Of a stretch of 64,000 nucleotides of DNA, positions 27,013-35,055 are shown in pieces. Both the position numbers and the translations under genes were made by a program. The stretch lies in NCBI GenBank assembly GCA_024276495.1, contig JAJRXC010000081.1:41790-105789 (forward strand), read 5' to 3'. Every line of letters begins with the position of its first letter. The stretch's first letter is position 1. The notes beneath the pieces are model-generated. The model was given only the letters and a program-made list of their open reading frames with translations, searched no databases and had not been told where the DNA came from. This stretch comes from Actinomycetes bacterium. GTDB lineage: Bacteria > Actinomycetota > Acidimicrobiia > Acidimicrobiales > Aldehydirespiratoraceae.

Positions 27013-27359
27013 CCAACTCTTCGCCCCGCGACCTTGCCCGCAACAAGGCGAACGCCCAGGCGTTCTACGACCTGATGTTCAACCAGTCGAATCCCCGGGA
27101 GGCGATCGACCGGTACGTCGGCGACGAGTATCGCCAACACAGTCCAGAGGTGGCGGACGGCAAGGCGGCCTTCATCGAGTACTTCGAACGAATGGCCCGC
27201 GACCACCCGGGAAAGCACGTGGAGTTCATCCGGGCCGTGGCCGAGGGTGACCTCGTCGTTCTCCATTGTCGACAGTCGTGGCCCGGCGACGCCGTCTACG
27301 CCGGGATCGACATCTTCGGTTTCGACGACCGGGGCAGGATCGTCGATCGCTCAGCGTGA
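27009..27359 (+). CDS. NTF2/SnoaL-like protein, apparently shortened at the C-terminus
   Basis: A 116-residue alpha/beta-cone protein (RNKANAQAFYDLMFNQ, YIQHSPE-like YRQHSPEVADG, VHLHCRQ-like LVVLHCRQSW, DIFGFDDRGRIV). Close family members continue after the last motif with E-H-W-D-V-x-Q, which here is replaced by DRSA-stop. The missing tail coincides with the convergent helicase gene, whose stop lies 8 nt inside this gene. Function in the family is varied (isomerases, hydratases, binding proteins). Confidence 0.75.
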   Translation: MTNSSPRDLARNKANAQAFYDLMFNQSNPREAIDRYVGDEYRQHSPEVADGKAAFIEYFERMARDHPGKHVEFIRAVAEGDLVVLHCRQSWPGDAVYAGIDIFGFDDRGRIVDRSA

Positions 27360-28799
27360 ACGCCCCGAACCGCCCTGGCGGCTGCGGTTCTTGCCGCCGC
27401 CCTTCCCCTTGCCGCCGCCCTTTCCCCTGGAACCGCCCTTCCCCTTGGGTCCGCTGGGGCCGCCCGACTTCGCACCGGTCTTGTTGCGGCTGCGTTGTCC
27501 GGGCTTCGAACCGCCCTTGGTGCTGCGAGCCGTGCCGGCCTGACGACCCTTGCCACCGGTGCGACGGGTCCGGGGCTTGCCCGACCGCCCGCGGCCCCGG
27601 TTTCCCGGGCGGGGACGATCCTCGCGTTCGGGACGGGCGTCGCCGTCGTCGTCATCTCGGGTGAGCGCCGGCAGGGGCCCACCTTCGACCTCGGGTGGGG
27701 GAGCGATCCTCTGATCGAGCTTCAGCCGCTGGATCATCTTGCGGACGTCTTTGACCTGACCCGGGTCGACGAACGAGATCACCTTGCCCCGCGCGCCGGC
27801 CCGGGCGGTGCGGCCGCTGCGATGGACATAGGCGGAGTCCTCGTCGACCGGGTCGTAGTGGACGACACACTCCACACCGTCGACATGGATGCCGCGGGCC
27901 GCGACGTCGGTGGCGACGAGGGCATGGGCCTTTCCGCGAGAGAAGTCGTCGAGCGCCCGGGTGCGCTGCGACTGTGAGCGATTGCCGTGGATCGCGGCCG
28001 ACTTCACCCCGTGGCGGCCGAGCTGCTTCGCCAAGCGGTCGGCGCCGTGGCGGGTGCGGGTGAAGACGATGGTCGGGCCGAACGTGGCGATGACCGACGC
28101 GCACAGCGGCACCCGATCGGTTCTCGGCAACTCCCAGAAGTAGTGCTCCATGGCCTTGAGGTCCGGCGAGGCCGGACCGACCTCGTGGCGCACCGGGTCA
28201 CGCTGGTAGCGGGAGATCAACGTGCCGACGTCGCCTTCGAGAGTGGCGGAGTACAGGGCGGTCTGGCGTTTCTTAGCGGTCTGATCGAGCAGCCGCTTCA
28301 CGACCGGCATGAAACCCATGTCGGCCATCCGGTCGGCTTCGTCGATCACCACGATCGACGCGTGATCGAGGGTGAGCGCTCGGCGGGCGAGAAGATCCTC
28401 GAGCCGTCCGGGTGTGGCGACGAGGATGTCGACGCCCCGGCGCAGCTTCTTCACCTGCGGTTCGATGCCGACTCCGCCGTAGACGGCGAGCACGGTGCGG
28501 TCGACTGCCTGGGCCAGCGGGGCGAGATCGGAGGCGATCTGCTCGGCGAGCTCGCGGGTGGGGGCGAGCACGAGCGAGGCGGGCTTCGTCGAGTCGGCCT
28601 TTCGGACCCCGGCGACCAGCGGGAGGCCGAAGGCGAGGGTCTTGCCGGAACCCGTCGGTGCCCGGCTCACGACGTCGCGGCCGGCCAGGAGATCGGGGAT
28701 CGTGGCCGCCTGCACCTCGAAGGGCGCCAGGATGCGTTGTTGTTTCAGAACCGCGACGAGTTGTTCGGGGACGCCGAGATCGGCGAACGTGGTGGCCAT
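27351..28799 (-). CDS. DEAD-box ATP-dependent RNA helicase (RhlE-like)
   Basis: A 482-residue helicase. The Q-motif region is FADLGVPEQLVAVLKQQ, motif I APTGSGKT, motif II IDEADRMAD (a DEAD variant), motif III YSATL, and the C-terminal RecA fold ends with VHRSGRTARAG. The tail from residue 380 is very basic and rich in Arg, Gly, Lys and Ser, typical of RNA-annealing helicases. The ATG at 28799 is chosen because homology starts there; a TTG at 28862 just downstream of TAGCCT would add 21 residues. Confidence 0.95.
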   Translation of the reverse strand: MATTFADLGVPEQLVAVLKQQRILAPFEVQAATIPDLLAGRDVVSRAPTGSGKTLAFGLPLVAGVRKADSTKPASLVLAPTRELAEQIASDLAPLAQAVDRTVLAVYGGVGIEPQVKKLRRGVDILVATPGRLEDLLARRALTLDHASIVVIDEADRMADMGFMPVVKRLLDQTAKKRQTALYSATLEGDVGTLISRYQRDPVRHEVGPASPDLKAMEHYFWELPRTDRVPLCASVIATFGPTIVFTRTRHGADRLAKQLGRHGVKSAAIHGNRSQSQRTRALDDFSRGKAHALVATDVAARGIHVDGVECVVHYDPVDEDSAYVHRSGRTARAGARGKVISFVDPGQVKDVRKMIQRLKLDQRIAPPPEVEGGPLPALTRDDDDGDARPEREDRPRPGNRGRGRSGKPRTRRTGGKGRQAGTARSTKGGSKPGQRSRNKTGAKSGGPSGPKGKGGSRGKGGGKGKGGGKNRSRQGGSGRSR

Positions 28800-28932
28800 C
28801 GGAGACGCCTTCGCAGCGGGATTCGTCGACGGGCGAACGCCCACGACCTGAGCCGGTGCCAACCCAGGCTATCGGGCCGTTCCCCAGGGTGAGCACCACG
28901 TCGCTCGTCGGGTCGCGTTCGCGACCGGCGCG

Positions 28933-29340
28933 CTACGACTCGTCGGGCGGGTCCAGATCGAGGCGCAGCGACGCCGAGTTCATGCAGTAGCGCTGCCCGG
29001 TCGGGGGCGGGCCGTCAGGGAAGCGGTGACCGAGATGGGCCCCGCAGTGGGCGCACACGGCTTCTTCGCGCACCATGCCATGGCTCGTGTCGGTGTGGAT
29101 CTCGACCACTTCGTCGCCGACCGTGTCGAAGAAGCTCGGCCATCCCGAACCGGATTCGAACTTCGTGTCGCTGGTGAACAACGCGGTGTCGCAGACGATG
29201 CAGTGGTAGGTGCCGTCGTCGTGGCAGTCCCAGTACTCACCGGTGAACGGGGCCTCGGTCCCGGCCTGTTGCGTGACGGCGAACTGCTCGGGGGTGAGGC
29301 GCTCGCGCAGTTGATCCTCGGGGAACTCGACCTGGGTCAT
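28933..29340 (-). CDS. msrB: Peptide-methionine (R)-S-oxide reductase
   Basis: A 135-residue repair enzyme reducing methionine-R-sulfoxide. Two zinc-binding CxxC pairs are present (CIVC, CAHC), and the catalytic cysteine sits in [13 protein letters not shown] near the C-terminus with the GHRFPDGP substrate loop before it. The ATG at 29340 is preceded by GAAAGGA and gives the family length; the longer ORF-track start is leader. It is divergent from the membrane protein at 29.5 kb. Confidence 0.97.
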   Translation of the reverse strand: MTQVEFPEDQLRERLTPEQFAVTQQAGTEAPFTGEYWDCHDDGTYHCIVCDTALFTSDTKFESGSGWPSFFDTVGDEVVEIHTDTSHGMVREEAVCAHCGAHLGHRFPDGPPPTGQRYCMNSASLRLDLDPPDES

Positions 29341-29460
29341 GGGGGTCCTTTCGCGGTGTTCGTGGTGAGGAAACGCCGTGGGGGAGATCATGGTTCCAAT
29401 TCCGCCGAGAATCCATCGGACCGCCGCGGTGGGCGTCGTGTTGTGCTGCAATCAGGCCCG

Positions 29461-31023
29461 ATGATCCTCTCGGCTGTCGATGTGCTCGTGTGTGTCGGCG
29501 TAGTCGCGGTCGTGCTGGGTGCACAGCTCGTGGCGACGATCGACGATCCGCCGGGGGGCGCCGACGAGGGCTACCTCTGGTACGGCGTGCTCGCGGTTGC
29601 CCGCGCAGAGGTGCCCCTGCGCGACTTCCGCAGCTACGAACCGGGCCGGTACTGGGTCTCCCTGCCGTTCCTGGTGCTCGGCCGGGGACTGCCGTCGATT
29701 CGGGTCGCGGCGACGGCGATGCTCGCAGCGGGGACGCTTGCCGTCGCCTTGGCGCTGCGGGGGACCGGTCGGGGGTGGCCGGTCGTGGTCGTGGCCGTTC
29801 TGATCGTCGCCGCCTGGTCCCCGATCTTCCAGAAACGCCACGATCAAGCCGTGCTGCTGCTCGCGGCCGCGGCGCTGGTGTGGGTCATGGCCGATCCGGC
29901 CCCCGCATCGTTCGTCGCCGCGGGGGCCGCAGTCGGACTGGCCCTCGTCTTCGGCCTGAACCTGGGGCTCTACGCGGGAGCCGCCACGGGACTGGCGCAA
30001 CTCATCGTGGCGCGGCGGGTCGGGGTCGACCTCCTCCCCGCATCGGGCCGGGTCCTGTTCGGCGCGTTCGTCGCGGGATCACCGCTGCTGGTGATGACCC
30101 TCGCCGTTCGGGGCTTCGGACGGGCGCTGGTGCAGCGGCGCGTCGTCGACACGACCCGCCGGGGCGCGACGAATCTCGCCCTGCCCGTCCCCGTGCCGTG
30201 GCGGCCCCCGCCCCGCCAGGTCCGCATGGTCGTCGGTCGGTTCGGGGCCCGGCTCGCCCCACTCCTGTTCGTCGTGGTCCCGACCGCCGCGGCGGTCGTC
30301 GTCGCCGTGGCCCTGTTCGGACCGGACGACTGGGCCGGTGCGCATCCGGTCCTGGTCGGGAGCGCGGCCCTCACGCTTCCGGCGTGGCATCACGTCACGA
30401 GCCGGGCCGACATCGAACACCTGTCGAACGTGATCGCGGTGCCGCTCATCGGGTTCGTCGCCTTCGCGGACGCCGGCGTGGTCCCGCTCGTCGTGGCGAT
30501 CGTGGCCGTCGCCGTGGCCACCGGTGCGGTGTCGATGCCCCGTCATCCGTGGGTGAAGCGCCGGCGGGAGCCCGCTGCCTACGTGCGGCGTTCGATTCGG
30601 GGCCGTCGGGCGCTGTGGTTCCGCACGGTCGACGCCGTCCTGGTCGACGCCGCGGTCGGTCTCCGCGACGAGATCGCGGACGACCGCCCCTGGCTGGCCG
30701 TTCCCATGACCCTGTGGCTGTTGCCCTTTCTCGGGTTGCGCTCGGCGGTCTACGACAGCTTCTGCGTGTATCCCGCGTCGCCCGACGCGCAGGAGCGGAT
30801 GATCGGGGAGATCGACGCGACCGCCGCGCCGGTCGCCGTCGTCGGACTCTCCGCGCTCGATGGCCGCGAGGATCTGCGGTTTCCGGCCACGCACCCCCGG
30901 GTGTGGGCCCACCTCTGCGACCTCTACGACCCCGTGGTGCCCGATCGGTCGCTTCCGGGCTCGGTTCGGATCCTTCGCCGGCGCGGCACCGTCGGTCAGG
31001 CCGCGGATCCCGCGATCACCTGA
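29461..31023 (+). CDS. Polytopic membrane protein, possible GT-C-type glycosyltransferase relative
   Basis: A 520-residue protein with about ten hydrophobic segments. Near the N-terminus an acidic loop follows the first helix (DDPPGGADEGYLWYG), then FRSYEPGRYW. Acidic residues at that position are typical of GT-C (ArnT/PMT-like) polyprenyl-sugar transferases, but I cannot confirm the family. The last 110 residues look soluble (RFPATHPRVWAHLCDLYDPVV). It is convergent with the five-gene surface-sugar operon and overlaps its last gene by 28 nt, which supports a shared envelope role. Confidence 0.65.
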   Translation: MILSAVDVLVCVGVVAVVLGAQLVATIDDPPGGADEGYLWYGVLAVARAEVPLRDFRSYEPGRYWVSLPFLVLGRGLPSIRVAATAMLAAGTLAVALALRGTGRGWPVVVVAVLIVAAWSPIFQKRHDQAVLLLAAAALVWVMADPAPASFVAAGAAVGLALVFGLNLGLYAGAATGLAQLIVARRVGVDLLPASGRVLFGAFVAGSPLLVMTLAVRGFGRALVQRRVVDTTRRGATNLALPVPVPWRPPPRQVRMVVGRFGARLAPLLFVVVPTAAAVVVAVALFGPDDWAGAHPVLVGSAALTLPAWHHVTSRADIEHLSNVIAVPLIGFVAFADAGVVPLVVAIVAVAVATGAVSMPRHPWVKRRREPAAYVRRSIRGRRALWFRTVDAVLVDAAVGLRDEIADDRPWLAVPMTLWLLPFLGLRSAVYDSFCVYPASPDAQERMIGEIDATAAPVAVVGLSALDGREDLRFPATHPRVWAHLCDLYDPVVPDRSLPGSVRILRRRGTVGQAADPAIT

Positions 31024-31739
31024 AACGACGACAACGGCCCGGGCAGGCGGAGCCGATCGAGGCCGTCCTCGATCCGAGCGCCGCCCCGGTTGGCGATCAC
31101 CGGCGGGAACAGGCCCGTCCAGCGGTGGCGGATCGAGTCGAATCCGGCGGCCGCCATCGCGTCGATCAGCGCGCCCCGCCGCATGGCGAACACCCCCTTG
31201 TCGGAGCGCCAGCTCATCTTGGGAGTCATCGTGATCTGGATCGGGAAGAGCGGGCTGTAGGCGTTGGGTTCGAGAAAGCAGGCGACACCGCCCGGGCGCA
31301 GGCACCGTCGCACGCCACGGAACCCGGCCGCGAGATCCGGCAGGTGATGCAGCACGAAGAACCCGACGACGGCGTCGAAGCCTCCGTGGAGCTCCTCGGG
31401 TGGATCGAGGACGTCGCCGTGGTGGAGGTCCATCGGTGCACCGTCGAGATGGGTCCGGAGCGCGTCGAGGAGATCCGGCGAGAGGTCCAGCCCGCCCACG
31501 TCGTACCCGCGGTCGAGCAGTCGCAGGGAGAACTTCCCCAGTCCGCAGCCGACATCGAGGATCCGTTGGCCGGGCACCAGCCCCGCGGCCGCGACGACGC
31601 GGTCGAGGTGGCGTTCGACATAGGCGCCGCGGGAGGGAACCATTCGTGGGTTGCGGAGCGTCGCGACGTCGAAATGGGCTCGCTGCCGATCATTGTGTCG
31701 GCGGTGGGGAACGGACTCGTCACCGGATCCGATGCTCAT
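30996..31739 (-). CDS. Class I SAM-dependent methyltransferase (last gene of surface-sugar operon)
   Basis: A 247-residue methyltransferase. Motif I is ILDVGCGLGKFSLRLL, followed by VGGLDLS and FFVLHHLPDL, then the C-terminal LRPGGVACFLEPN. This is the pattern of UbiE/SmtA-like enzymes that methylate sugars, lipids or quinones. The ATG at 31739 overlaps the upstream glycosyltransferase stop by 4 nt. The 3' end overlaps the convergent membrane protein by 28 nt. Confidence 0.88.
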   Translation of the reverse strand: MSIGSGDESVPHRRHNDRQRAHFDVATLRNPRMVPSRGAYVERHLDRVVAAAGLVPGQRILDVGCGLGKFSLRLLDRGYDVGGLDLSPDLLDALRTHLDGAPMDLHHGDVLDPPEELHGGFDAVVGFFVLHHLPDLAAGFRGVRRCLRPGGVACFLEPNAYSPLFPIQITMTPKMSWRSDKGVFAMRRGALIDAMAAAGFDSIRHRWTGLFPPVIANRGGARIEDGLDRLRLPGPLSSFQVIAGSAA

Positions 31740-32413
31740 CGTCGCCGAGACTCCCGAATCGCACCGAACGCACCGACGGCGAGACGGACGCGGGTGCGGC
31801 TGGTGGTCGCGCTGCGTCCGATCGGCCGGGCCCGCCGCACGACCGGCAGCGACATCGTCGGACGTCGGGTCGCGGCGATGTCGGCCAGCAGATAGGGACG
31901 TCGAGAGTCGCGGGCGAGGATCGCGTCGACGAGGGCGCGGGTCATCACGACATAGGCGCCGGCATCTCGAGGGGTGCCGGTCAACCGGTGGAGCATCCAC
32001 TTGAACGTGCGGCCCGTGGCGAGCCGACCCCGGCCTTCGTAGGCCCCCCGGCGTCCGGCGAAGACGGCATCGCAGCTCGATCTCCGCAACGCGGCCAGCA
32101 GCGAGGGGATCGCCTCGGGCGGGTCCTGGAGATCGCCGTCGAGCACGACCACCTCGGCGCCGGATGTGGCCCGCAATCCGGTGCGGATCGCCTGGTGCTG
32201 GCCGCGGTTGGTGCGGTGGCGCAGGGCGGTCACCCGGTCATCGGCGGCGGCCAGCGCGACGACGGCATCGCCCGACCCCTGATCGCAGGCGTCGTCGACA
32301 TAGACGAACCGGACGGCCGTCTCCGCGTCCAGGGCGGCCGAGAGACGTTGGTGCAGCTCCCGCGCGGTCGTCGCCGTGCGATACATCGGCACGACGACGC
32401 AGACGCCGGTCAT
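31736..32413 (-). CDS. Family 2 glycosyltransferase
   Basis: A 225-residue inverting GT-A enzyme (VCVVVPMYRTATTARELHQRL, FVYVDDACDQGSGD, RTNRGQHQAIRTGL and the DxD-type block VVLDGDLQDPPE). The DLQDPPE motif is characteristic of dolichol-phosphate-mannose-like and GtrB-like transferases that charge polyprenyl phosphate. It is shorter than most DPM-like proteins and lacks C-terminal membrane helices. It overlaps both neighbours by 4 nt. Confidence 0.88.
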   Translation of the reverse strand: MTGVCVVVPMYRTATTARELHQRLSAALDAETAVRFVYVDDACDQGSGDAVVALAAADDRVTALRHRTNRGQHQAIRTGLRATSGAEVVVLDGDLQDPPEAIPSLLAALRRSSCDAVFAGRRGAYEGRGRLATGRTFKWMLHRLTGTPRDAGAYVVMTRALVDAILARDSRRPYLLADIAATRRPTMSLPVVRRARPIGRSATTSRTRVRLAVGAFGAIRESRRR

Positions 32414-33321
32414 GGTCGGGTCACGGGTTGTTCGAGCCCGGCGACGATCCGGGCCAGGCCGTCGCGAAGCGACCGCGGGGCGCGCCCGAGCAGCTCGGAC
32501 GCTGCGCGGGAATCGCCGAGCCATGTCGCCCGATCGTGGGAGCGGGCCGGGAACGCACCGATCCGGCGATCGACCGGCCGGCCGGTGACCGCTTCGACGA
32601 GATCGACGACGGCCTCGTTCGTGGTGCACACCCCGGTCGCGATGTCGATCGGTTCGGCGGCGACGAGGCGCCGCGAGATCGCTGCGGTGATCGCCTCGGT
32701 CACGTCGTCGACATGGACGAGATCGTGCCCGAGTCCCGCCTTCGTCAGCGGGAGCGGCGATCCGGTCGTCGCGGCCCGGATGGCCCGGGGAACGAGCCGC
32801 CCGGCCGGTTCGTTGCCGCCGTAGACGTGGAAGAGGCGCAGCGTGCAGCCGTCGAGCCTCCCGGTGCGGACCATGTCGGCGAGTCGGCGCGACGCTTCGA
32901 GCTTGGTGATGCCGAGGGGCGTCGCCGGGCGGCACTCGACATGGGCGCCCAGGGCCTCGTCGTGGGGCCCGTACTCGAACGAGGAGCCGGCGTGGACGAC
33001 ATGGGCGCCGATCTCCGCCGCCGCCTCGATCAGGCTGGTGAAGCCGGCGACGTTGACCCGGCGGGCCGCGTCGAGGTCGTCACCTCGAACCACCGCGAGA
33101 TCGATGATCGTGTGCGGCGTGTGGCCGATGACGAGCTCGCGTACCTCGGCGGGCGTCCCGAGGTCGCGTTCGGTGACGGTGACGCGATCGTCGAACAGGT
33201 GTGGCGGCACGGGGCTCCCCGGCCGGACGGTGGCGATCACGTCGTGATCCGCGGCGGTGAGCAGAGGGAGAAGCGACGAGGCGATGAAGCCGCCGCTCCC
33301 GGTCACCAGAACTCGACTCAT
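32410..33321 (-). CDS. NAD-dependent sugar epimerase/dehydratase
   Basis: A 303-residue extended short-chain dehydrogenase. The nucleotide motif is VTGSGGFIASSLL and the substrate half has FHVYGGNE. The usual catalytic Y-x3-K is not obvious: the equivalent region reads PATPLGITKLEA, where the Tyr is replaced by Gly-Ile. SSFEYGP provides the Ser/Thr region. The function is probably a nucleotide-sugar modification, and the missing Tyr should be checked by alignment. It overlaps both neighbours by 4 nt. Confidence 0.85.
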   Translation of the reverse strand: MSRVLVTGSGGFIASSLLPLLTAADHDVIATVRPGSPVPPHLFDDRVTVTERDLGTPAEVRELVIGHTPHTIIDLAVVRGDDLDAARRVNVAGFTSLIEAAAEIGAHVVHAGSSFEYGPHDEALGAHVECRPATPLGITKLEASRRLADMVRTGRLDGCTLRLFHVYGGNEPAGRLVPRAIRAATTGSPLPLTKAGLGHDLVHVDDVTEAITAAISRRLVAAEPIDIATGVCTTNEAVVDLVEAVTGRPVDRRIGAFPARSHDRATWLGDSRAASELLGRAPRSLRDGLARIVAGLEQPVTRP

Positions 33322-34115
33322 GCCGGCACCCCGATCAGTTCGGGCGCGAGGGCCGCGATCGCCCGGTGGGCGGCGCGGCGATCCCGTTCGATCTCGTCCG
33401 CCGTGCGACCGGCGGCGCCGGCGAGCCCGTGTCTGATGGCGTCGCAGATCTCGGCGGCCGTTCGGTGCTCGAGCGCGTGGAAGAACGACCGGCGCAGGAA
33501 GGTGTAGTCGCACCCGATCCGCGCGAGCTCGTTGATCAGGTGGCGACAGGGGAGCGGGTCACCGAGGTCGGGATGGGTGAGCCCGGCCACGCCGAACGGT
33601 GTCGAGGCGAACCGGCCGGCCAGCGTGTCGATGGTGCCGTCCACGAACGGGTCGAAGCGGTGGCGGCCCCGCCGGTCGATCCACAAGTCGTTGAGCCCGA
33701 CATAGACCCGCGAGAGCGGCAGCGTGGCGAGCTCGGCGGCCTGGTCGACCGCGTCCGTGGTCTCCACCATGATCCCGACGCCCGCGCTCGTGCCCACCTG
33801 GGCCATCACCTCGGTCACCTCCTCGGGCCGGCGGACCATCGGGATCAGGATCTCGTCGACCCCGGCCTCGAGCACGGCGTCGACCTGGGCGCGGCGGTGC
33901 GGGCCGTGGCCGTCGATGCGACACACCAGGGGAAGGTCGGTGGTGGCGCGGACCCGGCGGACGTCGTCGATGCCGTTCACGGAGATGTCGGTGTCGACGC
34001 CTCGTTGGCGGGCCGGCTTCCCGCGGCGTTCGAGGTCGACGACGACGGCGTCGAGGCCGAGGGTCGCCGCGGGCGCGACGAGATCGTCGCGGGCGAAGAC
34101 GAAGAGCCGGGTCAT
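33318..34115 (-). CDS. HpcH/HpaI-like aldolase/citrate-lyase-beta superfamily protein
   Basis: A 265-residue TIM-barrel protein of the phosphoenolpyruvate-binding superfamily. Visible blocks are DAVVVDLERRGK near residue 24, LVCRIDGHG, GVDEILIPMVRRPEEV, the metal-ligand glutamate in IMVETTDAV and VGLNDLWIDRRG. Enzymes of this fold make or break C-C bonds on pyruvate or acyl-CoA. Its position between epimerase and methyltransferase suggests a role in building an unusual sugar or acyl substituent, which is inference. ATG 34115 overlaps the upstream gene. Confidence 0.85.
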   Translation of the reverse strand: MTRLFVFARDDLVAPAATLGLDAVVVDLERRGKPARQRGVDTDISVNGIDDVRRVRATTDLPLVCRIDGHGPHRRAQVDAVLEAGVDEILIPMVRRPEEVTEVMAQVGTSAGVGIMVETTDAVDQAAELATLPLSRVYVGLNDLWIDRRGRHRFDPFVDGTIDTLAGRFASTPFGVAGLTHPDLGDPLPCRHLINELARIGCDYTFLRRSFFHALEHRTAAEICDAIRHGLAGAAGRTADEIERDRRAAHRAIAALAPELIGVPA

Positions 34116-34843
34116 CGGGATGGCACGGCCACGGCGATGAGCGAGGATCCGACGGGGAGTCGCAGACCCCGTTCGGCCAGGGAGGCCTCGGCGCCCGTGA
34201 CCGCCGACAGGACCCGGTTGACGACTCGACCGGGATGGTCCTCCATGTCACGGGTCGCGGTGGAGCGACGCCCGGCGATGCGACTGGCGGCGAGGAGAGG
34301 GAGCAGGACTCCATGGAACGCGGTGCAGCGCTCGACCGTGAAACCGGTCGCCTCGAGCACGGTCCGGACGCCGGCGCGGGTGTAGCGCCGGAGATGCCCG
34401 GCCTCGTCGTCTCGGGCGCTCCACAGGCGGGGGCCGGCGGGAACGGTCATGACCAGATGCCCCTCGGGCCGCAGGACCCGGCGGACCTCGACGAGGCCGG
34501 CCGTGTCGTCGACGTGTTCGAGCACGTCGAGGGCCAGCACGACATCGGCCGAGGCGTCGCGGATCGGAAGATCGAGGATCGTTCCCTGCGCGAAGGCCGG
34601 GGCGTCCTTCCTGTCGTTCATGTGGGCGCCGAGCGGGTCGATCCCGATGCGGGTGTCGGTACGGGGGAGTCCGCTCAGCACGGCTCCCGTCCCGCACCCG
34701 ACATCGACGACGACGGCGGGGTCGGGGCGCGGGAGTCGACGAAGGGCGTCGTGGACGATGCGGCGGCGGGCGGTGAACCAGAAGTGTGTCGGCTCGATCT
34801 CGGCGATCCGGTCGAGACGCTCGATGGTCATCCCCCCGCTCAT
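34112..34843 (-). CDS. Class I SAM-dependent methyltransferase (first gene of surface-sugar operon)
   Basis: A 243-residue methyltransferase starting with [21 protein letters not shown], a signature of methyltransferases in polysaccharide clusters. Motif I is [13 protein letters not shown], followed by [17 protein letters not shown] and [17 protein letters not shown] 34843 is chosen because TAGGGT ends 8 nt upstream; ATG 34831 is an alternative. It heads five genes that each overlap by exactly 4 nt, so all are translated from one transcript. Confidence 0.88.
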   Translation of the reverse strand: MSGGMTIERLDRIAEIEPTHFWFTARRRIVHDALRRLPRPDPAVVVDVGCGTGAVLSGLPRTDTRIGIDPLGAHMNDRKDAPAFAQGTILDLPIRDASADVVLALDVLEHVDDTAGLVEVRRVLRPEGHLVMTVPAGPRLWSARDDEAGHLRRYTRAGVRTVLEATGFTVERCTAFHGVLLPLLAASRIAGRRSTATRDMEDHPGRVVNRVLSAVTGAEASLAERGLRLPVGSSLIAVAVPSR

Positions 34844-34851
34844 CGGGCGAC

Positions 34852-34857
34852 ACCCTA
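34852..34857 (-). promoter_or_regulatory. -10 element (TAGGGT) of the five-gene operon
   Basis: On the minus strand TAGGGT ends 8 nt before the ATG at 34843. The recA LexA box lies 51 bp further out. Confidence 0.55.
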
Positions 34858-34907
34858 CTTCCACCATCCGGATCTTCTTCGGTGATCTTCTTTCCGAGGA
34901 TGCTTGA

Positions 34908-34923
34908 TCGAACAGCTGTTCGC
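34908..34923 (+). promoter_or_regulatory. LexA (SOS) box upstream of recA
   Basis: TCGAACAGCTGTTCGC matches the actinobacterial/Gram-positive LexA consensus TCGAAC-N4-GTTCGA in 15 of 16 counted positions, with both GAAC and GTTC half-sites perfect. Confidence 0.85.
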
Positions 34924-34959
34924 AATTACGTTCGTGTCATTCGTTCCGGCCTCGGATGG

Positions 34960-34982
34960 GTGTCACACCCCCTTCGTAGGTT
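34960..34982 (+). promoter_or_regulatory. RecA-NDp (PafBC-type) promoter of recA
   Basis: GTGTCACAC, then 8 nt, then TAGGTT fits the LexA-independent damage promoter tTGTCRgtg-N8-TANNNT in its conserved TGTCR and TANNNT positions and in the exact spacing. Transcription would start near 34989, giving a leader of about 65 nt. Confidence 0.65.
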
Positions 34983-35055
34983 CGAGCCCACGACACACCA
35001 TCCAAACACACCCCCTCAATCAGTAGCGCCACGGGCGCAGACGTCAGGAGACAAA

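Noticed and set aside
29461-31023. Naming the membrane protein as an ArnT/PMT glycosyltransferase.
   Set aside because: Only the acidic first loop and overall hydrophobic pattern suggest it, so the specific family name is not supported.
34971-35003. GGTTCGAGCCC upstream of recA looks like a tRNA T-arm.
   Set aside because: No acceptor, D or anticodon stem can be drawn around it, and the T-stem has mismatches. TAGGTT fits better as the -10 of the RecA-NDp promoter. The surrounding GGATGG-GTGTC/GACAC-CCATCC inverted repeat spans the promoter and would not be fully transcribed.
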